Of a DNA stretch of 5,017 nt, positions 1-5,017 are shown one piece after another. The notes under the pieces are model-generated. The model was not told where the DNA came from. It saw nothing but the letters and a program-made list of their open reading frames with translations, and searched no databases. This DNA comes from JBECKR01 sp040235415 (lineage in GTDB: Bacteria > Acidobacteriota > Polarisedimenticolia > Polarisedimenticolales > Polarisedimenticolaceae). The position numbers were made by a program, and so were the translations under genes. Where the stretch lies: assembly GCA_040235415.1 (NCBI GenBank), contig JBECKR010000188.1, positions 1 through 5,017 on the forward strand, read 5' to 3'. Numbering within the stretch: the first letter of the stretch is position 1; the number at the start of each line of letters is the position of its first letter.

Positions 1-14
1 CTCGACGGCGAGGA

Positions 15-43
15 CTTATAACCCCGGGGCGGGGCGGTGTCAA
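15..43 (-). promoter_or_regulatory. Near-consensus sigma70-type promoter for a leftward gene outside the window
   Basis: On the minus strand TTGACA (43-38, perfect -35) is followed after exactly 17 bp by TATAAG (20-15, five of six -10 bases). Transcription would start near position 8 and run off the left edge, so the gene it serves is not visible. It lies just after the TPR terminator hairpin. Two 8-bp palindromes flank or lie within it: CCGGCCGG at 45-52, just upstream of the -35, and CCCCGGGG at 22-29 inside the spacer. Either could be an operator half or simply a product of base composition. Confidence 0.75.
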
Positions 44-56
44 ACCGGCCGGCGGG

Positions 57-90
57 GAGGGCCGTCCCGCCGGGGGGCGGGCCGGCCCTC
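57..90 (-). terminator. Strong GC hairpin, probable terminator of the TPR gene
   Basis: An inverted repeat with an outer 8-bp perfect stem (57-64 with 83-90), one mismatch (65 against 82), an inner 6-bp perfect stem (66-71 with 76-81) and a four-base loop (72-75). It begins four bases past the TPR stop codon. No U-tract follows on the minus strand (only a short TTT at 44-42), so it may end transcription by stem strength alone, need Rho, or mainly protect the mRNA 3' end. The position and the 14 paired bases support a real structure. Confidence 0.75.
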
Positions 91-94
91 GACC

Positions 95-1555
95 TCACAG
101 CTCGCCGAGCAGCGTCTCGGCGTCGCGCTTGACGTAGGCGTAGTTCGGGCTCAGGCCGTCGAAGTTCGCGGCGCGGTCCGCGAAATCCCGCGCGCGCTCG
201 AGGTCGCCCGCCGCGCGACAGGCGAGCGCCGAGGCGTACAGCACGCGCGGATCCTGCTGGCTGGCCTGCGACAGCTCCGCCATCGCGCGCGCGGCGTCGC
301 CCCTCGCGAGCGCGACCCGGCCCGCGAGATCGTGGGCCTGCCGCAGCTCGAACGGGATCTCCCGAGTCGCGACGGCGGCGGTGTACGCCTGCGACCCCGT
401 TTGGGCCGCGTCGAGGTCGCCGCGCTCGAGCGCGACCCGCGCGTCCGTGTAGATCCGGTTGCGCCGGGTCGCCTCCTTGACCTCGTCGGGGACGTCGGCC
501 GAGTCGATCAGCGTGACCGCCTCCGCGTAGTGCGCGAGCGCGCCGTCGTAGTCCCCGGCCGCGAGCGCGCAATTGCCCATGAGGACGGCGTCCCCGGACG
601 CGGCCGCGAAGTCGCCGGACGCGTCGGCGATGCCGCGCATCTTCCGGAACTCCGCCATCGCGCCCTCGAGATCACCCTCGTGGATGCGGGTCGCCGCGGT
701 CCACTGGTGCGCGGCGCGGCGCTCGCCGTCGTTGCGCGCGACCTTCGAGAGCTCGGCGAGCGTCGCGCGGGCGTCGTCGTACCGGCCCTGGAACATCCGG
801 TCGTTCGCGATGCCGACGTACGACGCGACGAAGTTCGGGTCGATCGCGAGGGCCTCGCGATACGCCTCGATCGAGCGGTCGAACTCGCCGCGCTTCATCA
901 GCAGCTCGGCGTAGGAGTCGAACGGGTTCGGCTCGTTCGGGAGTAGCTCGGTGTACTTCTTGAACGTCGACTCCGCGCGGTCGAGGTCGCCGAGGAAGCG
1001 GTAGGCGTAGCCGAGCTGGTTGTAGGCCGGCGAGAACGACGGGTCGATCGCGACGGCGCGCTCGAGGTGCTCGACCGCGGCGGGGTAGTCCTGCCGGCCG
1101 AAGTACGCGACGCCGAGCAGGGTCTGGGCGCGCTGGTCCTCGGGGTAGAGCTCGGTGAGCCGCGTGTACGCCTCGAGCTGGCCGGCGGGATCGCCGTTCA
1201 CGACGGCGTGCAGCCCGCGGATCATGAGCCGCTCGCCCTCGCTCGCGCCCTCGGACGCCGCCACCGCGCGCTCCAGGGACTCGAAGAAGATCTTCGGAGT
1301 CGGCGCGGTGTTCGCCAGGCCGAGCTGGGCGAGCGCGAACGAGGGGTCGGCCTCCGCGGCCTTGCGGTAGGACTCCCGGGCGTCGGTCACGCGCAGGCTC
1401 TCGGCCATCGCCCGGCCCTCGAGGTAGAGCTCTCGGGCGTCGGCGTGGGTGGTGGTGATCGGGATGTGGCCGTCGTCCCGCGTGCCGCAGCACGGCGTCG
1501 CGAGCAGGACGACGGTCGCGACGAGGGTCGCGTACCGGGAAACGAGAGGGGGCAT
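95..1555 (-). CDS. Exported tetratricopeptide repeat (TPR) protein, possible lipoprotein
   Basis: A 486-residue protein, probably a protein-interaction scaffold in the periplasm or on the outer membrane; partner unknown. Numbering is from the ATG at 1555, chosen for its AGGAGG site and because the signal sequence then begins at once. Residues 1-21 form a signal peptide (Arg at 7, hydrophobic stretch about 8-20) ending ATPCCG. The cysteines at 22 and 23 suggest lipidation, but Pro at -1 departs from the usual L-A-G/A/S-C lipobox. About eleven TPR helical pairs follow: 38-73, 106-140, 142-174, 176-207, 211-242, 243-275, 278-311, 316-351, 359-395, 402-434 and 436-465. Repeats 3-6 are the most canonical, with G-D/Y-A spacing and terminal DP (AVAIDPSF, ALAIDPNF); the C-terminal ones are degenerate. 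No enzymatic domain is visible. It lies 87 bases after the peptidase gene on the same strand. TPR architecture is certain; the role is not. Confidence 0.9.
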   Translation of the reverse strand: MPPLVSRYATLVATVVLLATPCCGTRDDGHIPITTTHADARELYLEGRAMAESLRVTDARESYRKAAEADPSFALAQLGLANTAPTPKIFFESLERAVAASEGASEGERLMIRGLHAVVNGDPAGQLEAYTRLTELYPEDQRAQTLLGVAYFGRQDYPAAVEHLERAVAIDPSFSPAYNQLGYAYRFLGDLDRAESTFKKYTELLPNEPNPFDSYAELLMKRGEFDRSIEAYREALAIDPNFVASYVGIANDRMFQGRYDDARATLAELSKVARNDGERRAAHQWTAATRIHEGDLEGAMAEFRKMRGIADASGDFAAASGDAVLMGNCALAAGDYDGALAHYAEAVTLIDSADVPDEVKEATRRNRIYTDARVALERGDLDAAQTGSQAYTAAVATREIPFELRQAHDLAGRVALARGDAARAMAELSQASQQDPRVLYASALACRAAGDLERARDFADRAANFDGLSPNYAYVKRDAETLLGEL

Positions 1556-1562
1556 GACGGGA

Positions 1563-1568
1563 CCTCCT
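1563..1568 (-). promoter_or_regulatory. Ribosome binding site of the TPR gene
   Basis: AGGAGG on the minus strand, seven bases before the ATG at 1555. This is a full Shine-Dalgarno core at ideal spacing. It selects that ATG over the in-frame TTG at 1600, which would put this site inside the coding region and place a Gly/Pro-rich stretch ahead of the signal sequence. Confidence 0.9.
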
Positions 1569-1608
1569 GGCGCGGGACCGCCCCCGCCCGCCACCGGCAA
1601 CGCCCCCG

Positions 1609-1614
1609 ATTATA
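1609..1614 (-). promoter_or_regulatory. TATAAT -10 element upstream of the TPR gene
   Basis: A perfect TATAAT read on the minus strand, in the gap between the peptidase stop and the TPR start. Transcription would begin near 1600-1602, giving a leader of about 46 bases before the ATG at 1555. No good -35 is seen at 16-18 bp spacing (the best window reads GCTCGA) and there is no extended TG motif, so the promoter would be weak or activator-dependent. AT-rich hexamers are rare in this DNA, which makes chance less likely. The TPR gene may still also be read from the peptidase transcript. Confidence 0.5.
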
Positions 1615-1642
1615 GGCCCGCGAGGCCGGAATCGAGCCCGGT

Positions 1643-4600
1643 TCAGGGCCCCTCGCGGTCGCAGGCGTCGACGCCGCGCACGAGGTAGTACGCGATCCCG
1701 GCGTCCCGCGCGGTCCCGAGGTCGTCCCAGACCGTCCCGGCGGTCGTGCCGATCGCGGCGAAACCGGCCGGCTGCGGCGCGCCGGAGCGGTACACGCGGT
1801 ACCGCGCCGCGCCCGCGGCCGCGCCCCACGCCAGGCGCACATGCACGCCGTTGACGACCTCGAGCGCGAGCCCCGCGACGTTCCCGGGCGCAGGGAGCGT
1901 GGTCGTCGCGGAGACCGCGACCCGTGCGAGGTTCGAGTCCGTGAGCCCGCCGTTCGCGGGACCGCCGCCGCAGGTCTCGTCGTTCTCGGCGCGGACGACG
2001 TAGTACGACGTCGCGTCCTCGGGCGCGCCGGGGTCGGGGTAGGACGTCGCCGCGACGCCCGAGGCGACGAGACTCGCGGGGGAGGGCACGAACTCGGGCG
2101 ACGCGCCGCGGTACACCGCGTAGGTTCCGCCCCCGCCGGTTCCCCACCCGACCGCGGGGTCCCACGACACCGTCACCCCGCCCGTGCCGCAGGCGTCCGG
2201 GTCGATCGCCTCACGGGCGCCGTCGAACGACGGCGCGAGCCCGCACGCGCCGCACGGGGCGTAGTCCGGGAGCGTGCCGTCCTTGAGGACGACGTCGTCG
2301 ATGTTCCACCCCGAGCCGACGCCGTCGTCCGAGAACGGCGCCTGACCGTCGGACTGCATCCGGAAGCGCAGCGCGACGTCGCGCTGGCCGTCGATCTCGG
2401 GCGCGATCGGGAGCGACAGCAGCGAGAACTCGCCGTCGGCGATCGTCTGCGGTCCGCTCGTGAACACCGTCACGGTCTTGTTGCGCTTGACGAGCTGGAT
2501 CATCGCCTCGTCGTCGCGCCGGACGTTCAGCTGCCGGCGCACGAGCAGCACGGTGTCGGTCCAGGAGGACGCGTCGAGCGACGGCGTCTCGGCGTCCTCC
2601 GAGATCACGTGCTCGTAGTCGCCCGGGTGCTCGCCGAGGCCGTCGAGGTCGTTGCCGGCGACGGCGAGCCCGCCGTACGCCGCGGTCGGGTCCGGCAGCC
2701 CGCTCGAGCCGCCGAGCCCCTGCGGGGGGCCGACCTGCCACTCGCCGCCGAGCGTCCAGCCGGGGGCGCCGGTCTCGAACGTCTCGCGCCAGTACAGGCC
2801 GGGGATGTCCCAGGTCGAGAGCGCGTGCGGCCCGGAGGAGGTCCCGACGTTCCCGAGGGCGTCGGCGCTCGAGGCGCGCAGCCAGAACGTGCCGCAGAGG
2901 TCGAGGCGGTTCAGGACGACGGCGTGGTCGGTGCGCGACCCCGCGACCTCGACACTCTCGCCGAGCGCCGGGGAGGCGCCCCACGCGACCCGGCTGTCGC
3001 CCGGCTCGTCGGTCTCGAACCGCACCGTCAGGCGCTGATCGGTGATCCCCTCGACGCGCAGGTTGCGGATCCGCGGACCGGCGCAGTCGACCCCTGCGGT
3101 GTCGAACGACACCGCCGCCGCGCCGCTGCCGTCGTCGGCATCGGCGTACGTCGCGGTCACGACGTCGCCGTCGCCGGCCTGCAGCACGCCGTCCGGCGCG
3201 GGCGCGCCGGAGGCGAGCGCGATCGCGCCCTCGAACCGCGACGAGTTCGGCGTGGTCTCGGTCAGGACGAGCGTCTCGGGCGCGGTCTCCGTCGTGCTCG
3301 AGAGCGTCACGACCGCGGTCTCGGCGGCGAGCGGGTCGCGGTTCAGGTCGAGATCGACGAGGCCGACCGCGACCGAGGCGCCGCAGGCGTGGGCGTCGGC
3401 CGCGATCTCGACCCGCCCGGCGTGGCACGGCTGCAGCCCCTGGCCGAAGTCGCCGTAGGTCTCGAACCGGCGGTAGCTCCCGGCGTTGTCGTCGACCGCG
3501 AGGTTGCCCGCGACGTCGACGCTCTCGACGGCGTAGCGGTAGACCGTGCAGGCCTGCAGGCCGTCGAGCCGCACGCGGTGGTCGCCGACGAGCGCCGCGT
3601 CCTCGCGCACCGCTCCCGGCGGGACGGTCTCCCCGAACCGCACCCGCGAGGTCGCCGGCTCGTCGGTCGCCCACACGATCTCGGCCGAGACGTCGGTCAC
3701 GGCGTCCGTGCCGACCCCGGAGATCCGCGGCGCGGCGCAGTCGATCGTCGCGTCGGCGGCGTACGGCACCGCCGCCGCGCCGTCGCAGTCGAGCGCGTCG
3801 ACGTAGCGCGCGGTCACGACGTCGCCGGGGGCGACGGAGAGGACGCCGTCCCCCGCCGCCGGGGCGCCGGCGGCCGTCGGCACCGTGCCGGAGAACGCCA
3901 TGCTGCTCGCGGCGCGCTCGGTGAGCACGACGGTCTCGCCCGCGGGCTCGGTATCGCTCGCGACCTCGACCGCGACGGTCTCGACCGCGCCCGGGTCGGC
4001 GTCGAGGTCGCGGTCGGCGACGACGACCTCGAGCGCGTCGCCGCACGCGAACGCGGGCCGCGCGAACGCGATCTTGAACGGCTCGGCGAGGCGCGCGAGC
4101 GTCGCGACGGAGGTCCGCACCGCGGCGTAGAACAGCGCCGGGTCGCCGCAGTTCGGGATCGTGTCGTTCGACGTGTGGTAGTACGGGTAGTTTCCGGCGT
4201 GCCCGCAGTACCCCTCGTTGTCCGTGATGCCGCAGATCGCGGGGTAGCCGCGCTGCCAGAACGGGTAGTGGTCCGAGGCGGTCAGGCTCGGGCAGTAGAA
4301 CGCGTCGACCGCGAGGCCGGTCGAGTACGTCGCGGCGCTGTCCGCGAACAGCTCTCCGAGCCACTGCGACGCGCCGTTGTAGTTGATGTCGAGGTCCTCG
4401 GGGCTCGGGCTCGCGTTCCCTTCCCACGCGATCATGTCCATGTTGATGACGCCGCGGACGCTCTCGCCGCGCGCCAGGGCGTCGGCGGCGTAGGCGTCGC
4501 TGCCCTGCAGTCCGGTCTCCTCGCCGGTGACGTTCAGGAACTTGAGCGTGCTGCGGAACCCCCAGCACGCGAGGACGCGGGCCGACTCGAGGACGTTGAC

Positions 4601-5017
4601 CGAGCCCGACGCGTTGTCGTCCGCGCCCGGGGCGGGTCCGGTCGAGGGCAGGTCGTCGAGATGCCCCTCGACGATGTAGACGTCGTCCGGCGTGATCAGC
4701 CCGGGGTGGGTGGCGACGACGTTCGGGGCGTGGCTCGGGCTCCAGTCCTGGTACTCCGCGGCGACGCCGAAGTCGCCGTAGCTCGACAGGCAGTACGCCG
4801 CGGCGTCGCGGCAGCCCTGCGAGGTCGTGTAGCGCGTGCCGCTCGGCGGGTTCGACGTCAGGTCCTGCCACATGCGGTCGATCTCGCTCTCCGAGACCGT
4901 CGCGACGATCTTCTCGACGACCGGGTCGGGCGCGGCGTCGACCCCGGCTCCCGACGCGGCGGCCGGGGGCGGGGCCTGCGGCGGGCGCATCGCGACGTGC
5001 GGCACGCGCGTCAGGAA
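1643..5017 (-). CDS. Secreted M28-family zinc peptidase with tandem accessory beta-domains (5' end outside window)
   Basis: Probable extracellular metallo-aminopeptidase of the M28 (aminopeptidase Y/Aeromonas aminopeptidase) family, releasing amino acids from peptides with two zinc ions. Residues are numbered from the GTG at 5005. The catalytic domain spans about 30-310 and every expected position is present: H115 and D117 in GHLDD, bridging D130 in GADDNASG, catalytic base E162 and ligand E163 in TGEETG, D190 in NMDMIAW, and H277 in YYHTSNDT. The SDHYPFW..GYPAI stretch (245-257) is also typical. After it come a beta-domain plus fibronectin-III-like pair (311-529), a second copy (530-732), a MAM/jelly-roll-like domain with GWNIDDV (about 737-910), and two fibronectin-III-like domains (about 916-1033 and 1036-1116), then TGA. 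The frame stays open to 5017 (F-L-T-R precedes the GTG) and no signal peptide is visible, so the start lies beyond the edge. Many Cys residues fit an oxidising location. The family call is firm; substrate specificity is unknown. Confidence 0.93.
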   Translation of the reverse strand, partial: FLTRVPHVAMRPPQAPPPAAASGAGVDAAPDPVVEKIVATVSESEIDRMWQDLTSNPPSGTRYTTSQGCRDAAAYCLSSYGDFGVAAEYQDWSPSHAPNVVATHPGLITPDDVYIVEGHLDDLPSTGPAPGADDNASGSVNVLESARVLACWGFRSTLKFLNVTGEETGLQGSDAYAADALARGESVRGVINMDMIAWEGNASPSPEDLDINYNGASQWLGELFADSAATYSTGLAVDAFYCPSLTASDHYPFWQRGYPAICGITDNEGYCGHAGNYPYYHTSNDTIPNCGDPALFYAAVRTSVATLARLAEPFKIAFARPAFACGDALEVVVADRDLDADPGAVETVAVEVASDTEPAGETVVLTERAASSMAFSGTVPTAAGAPAAGDGVLSVAPGDVVTARYVDALDCDGAAAVPYAADATIDCAAPRISGVGTDAVTDVSAEIVWATDEPATSRVRFGETVPPGAVREDAALVGDHRVRLDGLQACTVYRYAVESVDVAGNLAVDDNAGSYRRFETYGDFGQGLQPCHAGRVEIAADAHACGASVAVGLVDLDLNRDPLAAETAVVTLSSTTETAPETLVLTETTPNSSRFEGAIALASGAPAPDGVLQAGDGDVVTATYADADDGSGAAAVSFDTAGVDCAGPRIRNLRVEGITDQRLTVRFETDEPGDSRVAWGASPALGESVEVAGSRTDHAVVLNRLDLCGTFWLRASSADALGNVGTSSGPHALSTWDIPGLYWRETFETGAPGWTLGGEWQVGPPQGLGGSSGLPDPTAAYGGLAVAGNDLDGLGEHPGDYEHVISEDAETPSLDASSWTDTVLLVRRQLNVRRDDEAMIQLVKRNKTVTVFTSGPQTIADGEFSLLSLPIAPEIDGQRDVALRFRMQSDGQAPFSDDGVGSGWNIDDVVLKDGTLPDYAPCGACGLAPSFDGAREAIDPDACGTGGVTVSWDPAVGWGTGGGGTYAVYRGASPEFVPSPASLVASGVAATSYPDPGAPEDATSYYVVRAENDETCGGGPANGGLTDSNLARVAVSATTTLPAPGNVAGLALEVVNGVHVRLAWGAAAGAARYRVYRSGAPQPAGFAAIGTTAGTVWDDLGTARDAGIAYYLVRGVDACDREGP
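2810..3418 (-). repeat. Accessory module copy 2 (beta-domain plus fibronectin-III-like domain) in the peptidase
   Basis: Residues 530-732 of the peptidase, the second copy of the module at 3419-4075. Landmarks match in order: ACGA (540-543), D551/D553/N555/D557 followed by Pro, ETLVLTE, GDVVTATYADA, DC.GPRI (C641), ITD (654-656), TDEP (665-668) and C704. Copy 2 has Asn where copy 1 has the third Asp, a swap compatible with metal coordination. The paired cysteines (C321/C423 and C541/C641) may form one disulfide in each beta-domain; this is inferred from conserved position only. Confidence 0.8.
3419..4075 (-). repeat. Accessory module copy 1 (beta-domain plus fibronectin-III-like domain) in the peptidase
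   Basis: Residues 311-529 of the peptidase. The first half (to about 424) starts at ACGD (320-323), carries the Asp ladder D331/D333/D335/D337 followed by Pro, then ETVVLTE, GDVVTARYVDA and the closing DC.APRI segment (C423). The second half (about 425-518) is fibronectin-III-like, with VTD (436-438), TDEP (447-450) and C486. It aligns with residues 530-732 at an offset of 218-220 residues, so it is a diverged protein-level duplication rather than a recent DNA repeat. The alternating Asp run could bind calcium, but that is inference. Similar beta-domains occur, as I recall, in other secreted bacterial peptidases; I do not know a firm family name. Confidence 0.8.

Noticed and set aside
332..946. 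Plus-strand open frame antisense to the TPR gene
   Set aside because: Its composition (Arg/Val/Glu-rich) mirrors the complementary strand of the TPR gene, and it has no recognisable domain. The same applies to the other plus-strand frames, for example at 1067-1615, 2652-3038 and 3042-3458.
1615..1627. Short inverted repeat GGCC-N5-GGCC between the genes, as a possible terminator for the peptidase
   Set aside because: Only four base pairs, no U-tract, and it lies in the spacer just upstream of the TATAAT; expected by chance at this base composition.
672..2165. Long minus-strand open frame spanning the end of the peptidase, the gap and most of the TPR gene
   Set aside because: Arg-rich low-complexity translation crossing two well-supported genes and their intergenic signals; a shadow frame.
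2211..4871. Very long open frame on the minus strand, overlapping the peptidase in another frame
   Set aside because: The translation is overwhelmingly Arg/Ala/Gly/Pro with no domain signal. It is the usual shadow of high-GC coding DNA, where stop codons are rare in all frames. The peptidase frame holds all the catalytic motifs.
1..5017. A novel defence, mobile or secondary-metabolite system
   Set aside because: Both genes belong to recognisable families. There are no transposase, integrase, nuclease, toxin or repeat-array signatures, no tRNA or rRNA, and no compositional break across the window.
95..5017. A functional pairing of the peptidase with the TPR protein as a dedicated export or processing system
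   Set aside because: Adjacency on one strand is the only evidence. The TPR protein has no diagnostic secretion-system domain and the gap contains a likely separate promoter element.

Overview
This window comes from a very GC-rich bacterial chromosome (by eye about 70% G+C or more, with strong G/C preference at third codon positions). It holds two genes, both on the minus strand and read right to left. The protein style suggests an uncultured Acidobacteriota, Myxococcota or similar lineage: a long secreted M28 peptidase with cysteine-rich beta-sandwich and fibronectin-like tails, next to an exported TPR protein. That assignment is a recollection of family style and is only weakly supported.

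Layout, following transcription. (1) 5017 to 1643: a large M28-family zinc aminopeptidase-like protein, open at the right edge, so its true start and any signal peptide lie outside the window. All expected metal ligands and the catalytic glutamate are present. The catalytic domain is followed by a duplicated module of about 218 residues, then a MAM/jelly-roll-like domain, then two fibronectin-III-like domains, ending at a natural stop. (2) 1642 to 1556: a short intergenic gap with a perfect TATAAT box and a strong AGGAGG ribosome binding site. (3) 1555 to 95: an exported, possibly lipid-anchored protein of about eleven TPR repeats. Its best start is the ATG at 1555, not the upstream TTG at 1600. 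(4) 94 to 1: a near-perfect GC hairpin four bases past the TPR stop, then a near-consensus sigma70-type promoter (TTGACA, 17 bp, TATAAG) pointing left, to a gene outside the window.

The two genes could be co-transcribed, and the second probably also has its own promoter. Both products appear to act outside the cytoplasm: one as a hydrolase of extracellular peptides, the other as a protein-interaction scaffold. Nothing shows that they work together. I found no mobile element, RNA gene, CRISPR array or defence system. The most noteworthy points are the peptidase's duplicated accessory module with a conserved Asp ladder, the compact hairpin-promoter junction at the left edge, and the unusual Pro-Cys-Cys end of the TPR protein's signal sequence.
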